Below, piece after piece: positions 18,701 through 25,462 of a DNA stretch of 64,000 nt; position 1 is the stretch's first letter, and each line of letters opens with the position of its first letter. Where the stretch lies: contig NZ_JBINJW010000010.1 in NCBI RefSeq assembly GCF_043951855.1, forward strand, positions 1-64,000, in the 5' to 3' direction. The position numbers and the translations under genes were made by a program. A model generated the notes under the pieces. The model did no database searches and was not told the DNA's origin. It saw nothing but the letters and a program-made list of their open reading frames with translations. The stretch comes from Proteiniclasticum sp043951855. Lineage in GTDB: Bacteria; Bacillota; Clostridia; Clostridiales; Clostridiaceae.

Positions 18701-20313
18701 TTCGTTACTTCGAATCCTTTCACGTCACTCTTGTATCCTTCTACAGGATCTTCAGTGATGGTGTAAACAATAAGTTTACCCATATCATCATATTTGTCCA
18801 TTTGTGAGAAGGTATACTTCCAGTCCATGTCTGCTGTGATGTCCTTCTGTGCGACTTCTTCGCCATTGGCGAGAAGATTGATTGTGACGCTGGAAGGTCT
18901 TCCTTCAGATCCGTCATCCATCCAGAATTTTTCTACTGGGATGTCGACTTTTCCTACTCGGAGGTTCGTGATGGTCAGTCCGTCGATGGTAGGGGTATAA
19001 CCCGTCACGGCATCTTCGGTTACGGTATACTTGATGAGCTTACCGTTTTCGTCATATTTATCCAGATCTTCAAAAGTGTGTTTCCAGCTCATTAACGAAG
19101 TGAGTTCAACAGAATCGATTTTCACTCCGTTGGCAAAGAGGTTGAAGGTGACGCTTGGAGGTCTGCCGGATGGGTCGTCTCCGTCTTTCCAGAGCTTCAT
19201 GACTTCCACATCGGTCAAAGCTGTTCTTACGTTTGTCACGGTGAGTCCGTCGATGGAGGTTTCATACCCATCAACAGGAGCTTCCTTCACGGAATACTTG
19301 ATGAGCGTGCCATCATACTTTGTCTTTGGAAGATCCTCGAATGTGAAATTCCAGTTCGGGCTGTATACTGTCTGTGTTCGTACAGCGACTGGATCATCAT
19401 CTGCATATAAATAGTAGGTTAAGGATGATGGTCTTCCGGATGTGTCGTTGTCATCTTTCCATACTTTAGTTACTTTGATGTCCGTCATTGGTGGTGTATA
19501 AGTATTCTTGATTGCAATGGTAAACACTTGAACACCTTCAACTAAAGTCGGGCCGGTCACATCCACTGATGAGCTGTAACCTTCTCCCAGGTTGACTTCT
19601 TTTGCGGTATAGGTATAGATTCTTCCTATATTATCTGTGAAGTCAAGATCTGAAATGGTCTTTGTAGGATTTTCGGTTGTCAAAGTGAATGCATTTCCCA
19701 CAGGTGCGTAGGTGGTGTCGTCTGCATCTTTCAGTTTTCTGTAAAGCTGAATGGAAACATCATCCATGGGACCATTTTCCCAGGTCTTGCTGACCTCGAC
19801 TTTTGCTCTAGGTATATGAATGGTTAGTGTTCCGTAGATCCAGTGTCCCAGACCCTGCTCGGATTCGTAGGTAATAGCATAACTGCCGCCGGTTACGCCG
19901 AGCTTCAGGATTTCGCTTAACGGGAATTCAAAAACACTCAAATGAGCATCCTTGGTGTTTCCTTGCGTCTCATTGGGATAGTAAGTCTTATCTACAGTCA
20001 CGGTATCACCGGGATCGAATGCAGTGAAAGTGGTGGATCTGTAAGAGTTTCCTCCGTTTGCCAGTACGATCGCTTCTGCATCATGGGTGCTTTCAACCAT
20101 AAGATATACAGTGGAGCCGTAGGTCCAGAATGCTTTGGCATAAGTGTGGTCATTGATCGAAGTGCCAGTGATGTCTGCATCGAGAATGATGTTATTCTGT
20201 ACATCATATGGATAAGAGGTATCCGCAGCATTGACTTTAACCGCACCAGGGAAAACCATAGCGAATGCAATGAAAAAACTTAAGAGTGACCGAAGTGTTT
20301 TGCCGACTTTCAT
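15745..20313 (-). CDS. LPKTG-anchored Cna-B repeat surface protein
   Basis: A 1522-residue cell-wall protein, probably an adhesin stalk. A Sec signal (about 1-28) leads to an N-terminal domain of about 140 residues that I do not recognise. Then come 13 Cna-B-like modules of about 87-110 residues, a SpaA-like module (about 1388-1475), a short proline linker, LPKTG near 1489, a helix and KKK: a sortase anchor. Each module keeps the Lys (in VEKxW), Glu (in YTITE) and Asn (in TITN) expected for an internal isopeptide bond. No cysteines were noticed in the repeats. I chose ATG 20313, preceded by GGTGA; a GTG nine bases upstream is too close to the ribosome site. No sortase gene lies in the window. 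It interrupts the conserved core order. Confidence 0.92.
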   Translation of the reverse strand: MKVGKTLRSLLSFFIAFAMVFPGAVKVNAADTSYPYDVQNNIILDADITGTSINDHTYAKAFWTYGSTVYLMVESTHDAEAIVLANGGNSYRSTTFTAFDPGDTVTVDKTYYPNETQGNTKDAHLSVFEFPLSEILKLGVTGGSYAITYESEQGLGHWIYGTLTIHIPRAKVEVSKTWENGPMDDVSIQLYRKLKDADDTTYAPVGNAFTLTTENPTKTISDLDFTDNIGRIYTYTAKEVNLGEGYSSSVDVTGPTLVEGVQVFTIAIKNTYTPPMTDIKVTKVWKDDNDTSGRPSSLTYYLYADDDPVAVRTQTVYSPNWNFTFEDLPKTKYDGTLIKYSVKEAPVDGYETSIDGLTVTNVRTALTDVEVMKLWKDGDDPSGRPPSVTFNLFANGVKIDSVELTSLMSWKHTFEDLDKYDENGKLIKYTVTEDAVTGYTPTIDGLTITNLRVGKVDIPVEKFWMDDGSEGRPSSVTINLLANGEEVAQKDITADMDWKYTFSQMDKYDDMGKLIVYTITEDPVEGYKSDVKGFEVTNTKTGTTDIDVSKIWLDDNATGARPSSVTIYLLANGNQVDSIQLTAEGSWKHTFIDKPAYDTEGKAITYTITEGEVPGYIGTVDGFEVTNVRVGTTEVSVDKVWMDDNDTSSRPEFITVNLLANGMKVDSMDITAGMDWEYIFEDLDKYDDKGKLIVYTITEEAVTGYNTSIDGYTITNVRTGERDIPVEKFWKDEGPEGRPEFITINLLANGVKVEEAKLTSLMEWKYTFIEVPEFDENGKKITYTITENNIDGYSGKVSGFTITNTRTGDKDIPVEKLWLDGDDPSARPSSITVSLLANGTVVDTAEITKETGWTYIFEDKPIYDEDGKTITYTIREKAVEYYTSSVDGFTITNLRTGEIDIPVEKIWLDNGTRTIDKITVNLYKQVTSQPPMEMNAEIVTPSAVALVLVDTLELNAANGWKDTFTDLPEFDEKGYLIDYFLEEIPVDGYSTSIVENEDGSFTITNLRTGITSVSGTKSWLDEEGTSMRPESITVILMRNGEEYDRMDVSEVDGLWTYLFEDLPEFDDKGIAYEYTIDEVSVQGYETSYDGFDIFNLRTGMIDIPVEKIWLDNGERAIEEITVNLYRKVDMEEVLAADAEEASASESMEFVKALVLNAENEWKGTFEDLPEFDDKGYPIEYFLEEEAVEGYTGTMTMNEDGSYTFTNLRTGIIDIAGEKTWFDADEEARPESITVVLMRNGEEYDRMEVSEVEGLWTYLFEDLPEFDEEGIEYLYEIEELPVEGYNTFIVGFDIQNTRTGITNVNGEKTWDDLLNRPESITINLLRNGVEINEMLVTEDEEGKWLYSFTDLPEFDEDGIPYTYTVTEETLSGYEPTVEGYNIMNRQLRGTLRIVKIDDFDIPVEDVIFEIEDEDGVLIDTVSTDEDGIAEIVLPLGTYTVREIYAPEDYIMDDEEKTVTLDEDGETVELTVVNILEIEEVEPLPLPKPTLPKTGAQSSFIWYGFGAMLALAGFTLLRKKKTSI
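16417..17622 (-). repeat. Two-module segmental duplication in the surface protein
   Basis: Modules 9-10 (17017-17622) and 11-12 (16417-17016) form two consecutive units of about 200 residues. In each, the first module starts with PVEKIWLDNG and carries an extra 20-residue insert. The second carries RPESITV, LMRNGEEYDRM and LWTYLFEDLPEFD. The shared order points to a tandem duplication of a pair of modules rather than of single modules. Confidence 0.75.
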
Positions 20314-20439
20314 TATTTTCACCGTCCTTTGTTTAGTGTGTCGAAATATGACAGATATGAACGCTTGAATGGCTGTTCATGGTGTTTCGCATGAGGTTGT
20401 TGAAGATTCCTTCTGTTCACACTGTCACCTTATACCCAT

Positions 20440-20468
20440 ATTCTACTTTATTCGACATAGCTTATCAA
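20440..20468 (-). promoter_or_regulatory. Promoter of the surface-protein gene
   Basis: On the minus strand, TTGATA (20463-20468), a 17-base spacer and TAGAAT (20440-20445). This leaves a leader of about 115 bases before the ATG at 20313. The rest of 20469-20814 is very AT-rich and I see no gene in it. Confidence 0.6.
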
Positions 20469-20814
20469 TATTAATTGAATCTGAAAAGATAATTATTAAT
20501 AATTAGACGATAAATTTACGGTGAATTCATCGTAAACATGTGATGATTTATAGCAGAGAGGCATATAGTGCGATTAAGATGATGCGCATTTCAATAAATT
20601 AACAATATTATTTAATATTTTATTAACTTTACACGCATTTTCTTGTTATTTTTAATATTCGAATATAATTGAGAGGCTAATAATAATGTTTTGTAAACTA
20701 AAACCGATTTGTATTAAATATAATATGAAACAATTATTTAAGATAGTGTCAAAAAATTATCACTATAAGTTTATTGCTATTTTTATAATTATAATTAATA
20801 TTATGCAATTACAT

Positions 20815-20829
20815 GGATAATGATTATCA
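20815..20829. promoter_or_regulatory. Fur-box-like palindrome
   Basis: The sequence matches the 7-1-7 Fur consensus TGATAATNATTATCA at all fixed positions except the first (G instead of T). It lies in an AT-rich intergenic region, 24 bases before a tiny open frame at 20854 and about 300 bases before mazG. No iron-uptake gene is adjacent in the window. Confidence 0.5.
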
Positions 20830-20853
20830 ATTAAATGCAAGGATTTTAATAGA

Positions 20854-20925
20854 ATGATAAAAGCTGGAAGCGTGATACTCCTTGGATTATCAAACAAATA
20901 CTGGATATTTGCTGTACAAAGATGA
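20854..20925 (+). CDS. Possible 23-residue peptide downstream of the Fur-like box
   Basis: An ATG follows AAGGA (20839-20843) with a ten-base spacer and opens a 23-codon frame with a hydrophobic middle (VILLGLSNKYWIF). It starts 24 bases after the Fur-like palindrome. I do not recognise the peptide. A second short frame (31 codons, Cys-rich) begins at the next ATG. It may be a small regulated membrane peptide, a remnant, or chance. Confidence 0.2.
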   Translation: MIKAGSVILLGLSNKYWIFAVQR

Positions 20926-21074
20926 TGAAACTTAAGAAAAGATGCCTGTTCTTTTCGAAGGCAGATTGTATGAGCATTAAAGGTGTTTCTGATCTGTTTT
21001 TTTGTCATGACACCTGAATCCGGGTGTTATGATTCTGCGGGATCTGCAGGAAGGCTTCATAAAAATGTGTGCTG

Positions 21075-21083
21075 TGATATAAT
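21075..21083 (+). promoter_or_regulatory. Extended -10 promoter of mazG
   Basis: TGATATAAT is an extended -10 element (TG at 21075-21076, TATAAT at 21078-21083). The -35 region is poor, which is common with extended -10 promoters. Transcription should start near 21090. Confidence 0.5.
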
Positions 21084-21095
21084 TGTCCTAGTATA

Positions 21096-21114
21096 TTTGT
21101 ACGGTCTGTACAAA
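21096..21114. promoter_or_regulatory. Inverted repeat in the mazG leader
   Basis: TTTGTAC (21096-21102) and GTACAAA (21108-21114) are perfect arms with a five-base spacer, immediately downstream of the -10 element. This is a natural position for a repressor site. It ends six bases before the ribosome site. Confidence 0.45.
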
Positions 21115-21132
21115 ATAAGCAGAGGTGAAAAG

Positions 21133-22578
21133 ATGATACATATCGTTGGTTTAGGTCCAGGGAATATTGATGCGCTCACAATGGGTGCGGTAAAGCTGCT
21201 TGGTGCATATCCGCTTTATCTGAGAACGGAAAAGCATCCCACAGTGAATTATCTGATGGAAGAGGGGATCGCTTTTGAAACATTTGACTTTCTGTATGAA
21301 GAGGCAGAGAAGTTTGAGGATGTCTATGAAGGGATCAAAGAGAAGATTCTCGCTCTTGCAGGAAAGGAAGAACTTGTCTATGCGGTGCCGGGGCATCCGC
21401 TTGTAGCTGAAAAGTCTGTGATTCTTATTATGGAAGCCTGCAGAAAAGCGGGGATCGCTTATAAAATCTATCCATCTGTAAGTTTTGTGGATACCATGCT
21501 GGAAGCCCTTGAGATTGATCCCATCAGTGGTCTGCGCATCGTGGATGCGTTGACGATAGAAGAGGAGACTCCGGATTTTTCCAAAGGTAGCATCATAACG
21601 CAGGTGTTCTCGCCGTATATGGCGAGCAGGGTGAAGATTGCCCTGGGGCAGTATCTGGATGATGAAGATGAAATCATCTATGTAAGAGCAGCGGGAACCG
21701 AAGAAGAGGTTCTGAGGCGGATTCCGCTTTATGAGCTGGACAGGCAGAAAGATGTGGATGATCTGACGAGCGTATATGTTCCGCCATTTAAAGGAAGGTA
21801 TGATTTCTACAGCTTCATGAGGATTGTTGAAAGACTTAGAGACCGCGACAGTGGTTGTCCCTGGGATATGGAGCAGACCCATGAATCTCTCAGAAGATAT
21901 CTTATTGAAGAAAGCTATGAAGCGCTGGAGGCGGTGGATCTTAAAGACTATGACGCTCTGGCGGAGGAGCTGGGTGATGTGCTTCTTCAGATTCTGCTTC
22001 ACGCAACCATCGGAAAAGAGGAAGGGGAGTTCACGGTGCATGATGTGATTCGCGCAGTATCGGAAAAGATGATCTACCGTCATCCTCATGTGTTCAACAA
22101 GGAAAAGGAACTTACTGCGGATGAAGTGCTGGTCCAATGGGAAGAGCTGAAGAAGAAGGAAAAGAGTGAGGAATCTCTCAGTGACTCGCTCAGCGGGATC
22201 TCGAAATACTATCCGAGTCTCTCCAGGGCGGAGAAAATCCAGAAAAAAGCAAGGAAATACGGGTTTGACTGGGATGAGATTTCCTTTGTATTCAATAAGG
22301 TAGAGGAAGAGATTGAGGAAATCAAGGAAGCTATGGAGGAAAAGGATCCGGAAAAGGTGGAGAAAGAGCTGGGAGATCTGCTCTTTTCGGTGGTGAATCT
22401 CTCGAGGTTCCTGGAGGCGGATCCTGAGCTTTCGCTGAACAGAACTTCAGATAAGTTCATCCGTAGAATTCGCAGAATGGAAGAGCTTTTATTGGCTGAG
22501 GGACTCACTTTTAAGGATCTTCCCCTCGAAGAACTGGACAAATACTGGGAAATAGCGAAAAAAGATGAAAAAAATTAA
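21133..22578 (+). CDS. mazG: YabN-type fusion: tetrapyrrole-methylase-like domain plus MazG pyrophosphohydrolase
   Basis: A 481-residue protein of the YabN/MazG family. The N-terminal 220 residues resemble the SAM-dependent tetrapyrrole methylases (MIHIVGLGPGNID); their role in this fusion is not established. The rest holds two MazG domains with the metal-binding EExxE and ExxD helices (IEESYEALEAV, EELGDVLLQ; then EEEIEEIKEAM, KELGDLLFSV). MazG hydrolyses nucleoside triphosphates to monophosphates, cleaning the pool. I chose the ATG at 21133 with AGAGGTG at 21121-21127; the upstream in-frame extension is not conserved. In Bacillus it likewise precedes yabO/rqcP; here hup intervenes. Confidence 0.94.
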   Translation: MIHIVGLGPGNIDALTMGAVKLLGAYPLYLRTEKHPTVNYLMEEGIAFETFDFLYEEAEKFEDVYEGIKEKILALAGKEELVYAVPGHPLVAEKSVILIMEACRKAGIAYKIYPSVSFVDTMLEALEIDPISGLRIVDALTIEEETPDFSKGSIITQVFSPYMASRVKIALGQYLDDEDEIIYVRAAGTEEEVLRRIPLYELDRQKDVDDLTSVYVPPFKGRYDFYSFMRIVERLRDRDSGCPWDMEQTHESLRRYLIEESYEALEAVDLKDYDALAEELGDVLLQILLHATIGKEEGEFTVHDVIRAVSEKMIYRHPHVFNKEKELTADEVLVQWEELKKKEKSEESLSDSLSGISKYYPSLSRAEKIQKKARKYGFDWDEISFVFNKVEEEIEEIKEAMEEKDPEKVEKELGDLLFSVVNLSRFLEADPELSLNRTSDKFIRRIRRMEELLLAEGLTFKDLPLEELDKYWEIAKKDEKN

Positions 22579-22669
22579 AAAAAACGCTTATAAATAAAGG
22601 GTTTCAGGGTTTTTAATAGAATAATAACAGTAGATTCCATTATAAAACAAAAACAAGGAGGAATTTATT

Positions 22670-22984
22670 GTGAACAAAGCTGAATTAATCTCTGCATTAG
22701 CTGAATCAACCAGCTTCACCAAGAAAGATTCTGAGGTTTTCCTGAAGGCATTTCTTGACACAGTGGTTGGAACACTTGAGAAGGGTGACAAAGTTCAATT
22801 AGTTGGATTTGGTACCTTCGAAGTAAGAGACAGAAAAGAAAGAGTTGGAAGAAATCCAAGAACGAAGGAAGAAATCAAGATACCAGCATCAAAGGTACCT
22901 GTTTTCAAACCTGGTAAAGAATTCAAAGAAAAGGTGAACGTTGTTCCTAAGAAGAAGAAGGCAGCACCTAAGAAGAAAAAATAA
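22670..22984 (+). CDS. hup: HU-family DNA-binding protein with lysine-rich tail
   Basis: A 104-residue histone-like protein that bends and compacts DNA as a dimer. The HU core is complete (MNKAELISALAE, GFGTFEVRDRKERVGRNPRT). Usual length is about 90. The extra C-terminus, VVPKKKKAAPKKKK, is a short basic tail reminiscent of tailed HU proteins in other groups. The start is GTG at 22670 with AAGGAGG at 22655-22661, eight bases away. It is a single gene ended by the hairpin at 23007. Confidence 0.95.
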   Translation: MNKAELISALAESTSFTKKDSEVFLKAFLDTVVGTLEKGDKVQLVGFGTFEVRDRKERVGRNPRTKEEIKIPASKVPVFKPGKEFKEKVNVVPKKKKAAPKKKK

Positions 22985-23006
22985 CTATAATCAGAAACAT
23001 AGTATT

Positions 23007-23044
23007 AAAGATGTAGGGAATTCGATTCTTCTACATCTTTTTTC
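23007..23044 (+). terminator. Terminator of hup
   Basis: AAAGATGTAG and CTACATCTTT pair around a 14-base loop, followed by T-rich sequence. Confidence 0.8.
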
Positions 23045-23105
23045 ATCTTATGCAATGAAATGGCTTCTGGAACAGGGCTATATTCGTTGAAAATCGAAGT
23101 TTTGC

Positions 23106-23134
23106 TTCACATTAGAGCAATCAAAATATATAAT
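23106..23134 (+). promoter_or_regulatory. Promoter of rqcP-divIC
   Basis: TTCACA (23106-23111, five of six), 17 bases, TATAAT (23129-23134). Confidence 0.6.
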
Positions 23135-23185
23135 ATACACAATGAATGAAAACTATGTTTATTCATGAAGAATGAGGTGAAGAAG

Positions 23186-23458
23186 TTGAGACTAGATAAA
23201 TTCCTGAAAGTATCCCGGATCATCAAGAGAAGAACAGTGGCAAAGGAAGCCTGCGACGGAAAGAGAGTTTCCATCAACGGGAAGATCGCCAAGGCGGGTT
23301 CTGAAATCAATGAAGGGGATATCATAGAAATTACATTCAAGGAAAAAGGAATCAAAGCGAAAGTGCTGAAAATACAGGAGCATGTAAGAAAAGAAGAGGC
23401 ATCTGAGATGTATGAGATTCTGGAAGGTGAAGAAGATACAGACGAAGAAGGCGAATAA
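23186..23458 (+). CDS. rqcP: RqcP (YabO), S4-domain ribosome quality-control factor
   Basis: A 90-residue S4-like RNA-binding protein related to Hsp15. In Bacillus RqcP works with RqcH to add C-terminal alanine tails to peptides on obstructed 50S subunits. MRLDKFLKVSRIIKRRTVAKEA is the S4 core and INEGD the turn; the C-terminus is acidic. I chose the TTG at 23186 because GAGGTG lies six bases upstream and the family begins exactly there; an ATG at 23165 has no ribosome site. It precedes divIC as in Bacillus, but the sporulation genes yabP and yabQ that normally separate them are missing. Confidence 0.93.
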   Translation: MRLDKFLKVSRIIKRRTVAKEACDGKRVSINGKIAKAGSEINEGDIIEITFKEKGIKAKVLKIQEHVRKEEASEMYEILEGEEDTDEEGE

Positions 23459-23484
23459 AGCGTCTTGAAGTTTGGAGGAATACC

Positions 23485-23760
23485 ATGAAAATCGGGAAAG
23501 TGTTCGTAAGAGTGTTTCTGATACTGTTTGCAGGTGTCATTGTTTTTACGGTATATAGACAACAGGTCATGATGAATAATATCGAAAAGAATATCGCGCT
23601 GCAGCAGGAAGAATTAGTAAAAGTTATGGAAGAGAACGAAAAACTGACTAATTTGGTAGACAGCACCCGGACGGAAGACTATACTATAAGAAGTGCCAGA
23701 AGTAGGCTGGGTTTATTAAGACCAGGTGAAATTCCGGTAATTGACTCGTCAGGAGACTGA
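23485..23760 (+). CDS. divIC: DivIC/FtsB-family septum protein
   Basis: A 91-residue cell-division protein with a short cytoplasmic N-terminus, one membrane helix (about 8-23) and an extracytoplasmic coiled coil (about 28-60). These are the features of DivIC/FtsB, which join FtsL and DivIB/FtsQ at the septum. The tail RSRLGLLRPGEIPV matches the conserved family end. TTGGAGG sits eight bases before the ATG. It lies 26 bases after rqcP and is probably cotranscribed. Confidence 0.88.
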   Translation: MKIGKVFVRVFLILFAGVIVFTVYRQQVMMNNIEKNIALQQEELVKVMEENEKLTNLVDSTRTEDYTIRSARSRLGLLRPGEIPVIDSSGD

Positions 23761-23815
23761 TTGGGTTTCATTATATACTTTATTTATTTAAAATTTAAGG
23801 AGGATTCTTATTAAC

Positions 23816-24223
23816 ATGACCTTAGAGGTAGGAAACATTGTAGAAGGAACTGTAGTAAATATTACTAACTTTGGAGCTTTCATAGATCTGAACGGAAAGA
23901 CGGGCTTAGTCCACATTTCAGAGGTAGCTGATACCTATGTTAAAGACATCAAAGAATTTATCAAAGAAGGCGACAAGGTACAGGTCAAAATTTTAGGAAT
24001 TGATGATAATGGAAAAATCAGTCTATCCATAAAGCAGGGCGTCGCAATAGAGCAGAAAAGATCATCCAGACCTGCAGAGGTTGAGTGGACTGCTCCAGAA
24101 AAGAAGAAGCCTGCATCCAGTGATTTTGAAGATATTATGTCTAAATTCATGAAAGAAAGTGAAGAAATCATGTCTGACTACAAGAAGAAGCAGGAAGTCA
24201 GAACAAAAAATAGAAAAGGGTAA
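23816..24223 (+). CDS. S1 RNA-binding domain protein (YabR/CvfD family)
   Basis: A 135-residue protein with one S1 domain at about 4-72 (GNIVEGTVVNITNFGAFIDL, LVHISEV) and a basic, flexible C-terminus. Members bind the ribosome or RNA and act as general post-transcriptional or stress regulators. The ribosome site is AAGGAGG. This gene normally sits between divIC and the tRNA/spoIIE region, which matches here. A strong terminator follows. Confidence 0.9.
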   Translation: MTLEVGNIVEGTVVNITNFGAFIDLNGKTGLVHISEVADTYVKDIKEFIKEGDKVQVKILGIDDNGKISLSIKQGVAIEQKRSSRPAEVEWTAPEKKKPASSDFEDIMSKFMKESEEIMSDYKKKQEVRTKNRKG

Positions 24224-24256
24224 ACCCTAGTCTATCAAAGAGAATAATGAGAGTGG

Positions 24257-24296
24257 AAAATAATACCTGGTTTGCCCAGGTATTATTTTTATTTTT
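24257..24296 (+). terminator. Terminator after the S1 gene
   Basis: A 14-bp stem (24257-24270 with 24276-24289) with a five-base loop, followed by a T-rich run. Confidence 0.9.
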
Positions 24297-24364
24297 AATG
24301 TTGACAAGGCATAGACCATGATATATAATTAATTTTGTCGCTGAGATGAGGCGGCAGCATATGT

Positions 24365-24441
24365 GGCGGAATAGCTCAGCTGGCTAGAGCATTCGGTTCA
24401 TACCCGAAGGGTCGCAGGTTCAAGTCCTGTTTCCGCTACCA
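24365..24441 (+). tRNA. tRNA-Met(CAT), elongator type
   Basis: A 77-base cloverleaf with encoded CCA. The anticodon loop is TTCATAC on a TTCGG/CCGAA stem, so it lacks the three G-C pairs of initiators. The acceptor begins with G1-U72. A lysidine-modified Ile(CAU) tRNA cannot be excluded from sequence alone. Confidence 0.93.
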
Positions 24442-24455
24442 TTTCTTTTATATAT

Positions 24456-24542
24456 GCTGGAGTGGCGAAACTGGCAGACGCACAGGACTTAAAATCCTGC
24501 GGTAGCGATACCGTACCGGTTCGATTCCGGTCTTCAGCACCA
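24456..24542 (+). tRNA. tRNA-Leu(TAA)
   Basis: An 87-base type II tRNA with a long variable arm. The acceptor arms GCTGGAG and CTTCAGC pair, the anticodon is TAA in loop CTTAAAA, and CCA is encoded. Confidence 0.95.
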
Positions 24543-24556
24543 ACTTAATTTAATAT

Positions 24557-24632
<76 letters not shown>

Positions 24633-24638
24633 TTGAGA

Positions 24639-24667
24639 AACAGTCTGATGTGTCAGGCTGTTTTTTC
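24639..24667 (+). terminator. Terminator of the tRNA cluster
   Basis: AACAGTCTGA and TCAGGCTGTT pair around TGTG, followed by TTTT. Confidence 0.85.
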
Positions 24668-24773
24668 GTATGTGGAATTCCGGCTTTGTAAACAGTGCTT
24701 CATTGAAAGTTCACAGCGGGATTTCCTGATCGTGTTATAATATTCACGAAAAAATGGAAAGGAGCGAATAAAG

Positions 24774-25244
24774 ATGAAACAGGCAATGCTTGCGATTGAG
24801 GTCAGACAGCAGCATTATCAGCCAGTGCTCAGTATCAGAACGCGTACGGACGTTACCCGTCTTCCTGACCTTATTGCTGATTCCTACAGCAGAATCGGTG
24901 CGTACCTGAATGAGCTTGATATCGAACCTGAAGGGGCTCCCTTTATTGCGTATTATAACCGGGATATGAATGATCTGGATGTGGAAATGGGGTTTCCTGT
25001 GGATGATGTGATTCCTGGAGACCGTGATATGTGTCCGGGAGAGATTGAAGAAGGCAGAATGGTCACCTGTATGTATGTGGGGCCTTATGAAGGTATGAAA
25101 GAAGTCTATGGTGAGATGCACAGATATATCGAAGAGAAGGGTCTTCAGACCAAGGGACCAGCTTATGAAACATACTATAATTCTCCCGAAGAAGTGGAGA
25201 ATCCGGAAGAGCTCATGACTAGAATTGACTTACCGGTATATTAG
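24774..25244 (+). CDS. GyrI-like small-molecule-binding protein
   Basis: A 156-residue protein matching the AraC effector-binding / GyrI-like (SHV2) fold, with two repeated halves and conserved segments such as YYN and MVTCMYVGPYEGM. Stand-alone members bind drugs or metabolites, or inhibit gyrase; which applies here is unknown. The ribosome site AAAGGAG lies about ten bases before the ATG, and TATAAT occurs about 40 bases upstream. It is the first gene of the accessory block and has its own terminator. Confidence 0.8.
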   Translation: MKQAMLAIEVRQQHYQPVLSIRTRTDVTRLPDLIADSYSRIGAYLNELDIEPEGAPFIAYYNRDMNDLDVEMGFPVDDVIPGDRDMCPGEIEEGRMVTCMYVGPYEGMKEVYGEMHRYIEEKGLQTKGPAYETYYNSPEEVENPEELMTRIDLPVY

Positions 25245-25250
25245 AATTTG

Positions 25251-25282
25251 ACCGACAGCACCAGTGCTGTCGGTTATCTGTT
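25251..25282 (+). terminator. Terminator after the GyrI-like gene
   Basis: ACCGACAGCA and TGCTGTCGGT form a ten-base stem with a CCAG loop, followed by TATCTGTTATT. Confidence 0.75.
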
Positions 25283-25289
25283 ATTAGGG

Positions 25290-25317
25290 GTGACATATTC
25301 TCTCTTAATGATACAAT
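25290..25317 (+). promoter_or_regulatory. Promoter before the truncated trkA frame
   Basis: GTGACA (25290-25295), 16 bases, TACAAT (25312-25317). Confidence 0.5.
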
Positions 25318-25353
25318 AGCAATAATGTAAAAAATACACATTTTGGAGGAGAT

Positions 25354-25446
25354 ATGAAAGTAATGATTGTTGGGGCAGGCAAGCTGGGTGTGAAACTGGC
25401 CGAAGCCATGACCAATGAAAATATGGGTTCTGTTCTTTTGCGTTAG
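25354..25446 (+). pseudogene. Truncated TrkA-N (NAD-binding) fragment
   Basis: A 30-codon frame starts after GGAGGAG with MKVMIVGAGKLGVKLAEAM, the classic GxGxxG Rossmann start of TrkA/KtrA potassium-channel regulators. It stops after about one beta-alpha unit; a full protein would be about 220 residues. Promoter and ribosome site remain, so a short peptide may still be translated. The acetyltransferase gene follows 16 bases later, suggesting that a deletion removed the rest of trkA and placed the next gene behind its signals. Confidence 0.7.
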
Positions 25447-25462
25447 AAAGGAGAAATGGGTC

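Noticed and set aside
15745..20313. Long open frames on the plus strand opposite the surface-protein gene and regular repeats that might suggest a CRISPR array
   Set aside because: The repeats are about 260-330 bases and translate on the minus strand into Cna-B modules; the plus-strand frames are antisense by-products without ribosome sites.
20763..21008. Minus-strand frame of 81 codons near the Fur-like box
   Set aside because: No ribosome site or motif and strongly AT-driven residue composition.
21005..21032. Ten-pair hairpin before mazG as a terminator
   Set aside because: The T-run lies on its 5' side only, so it cannot act as an intrinsic terminator on either strand.
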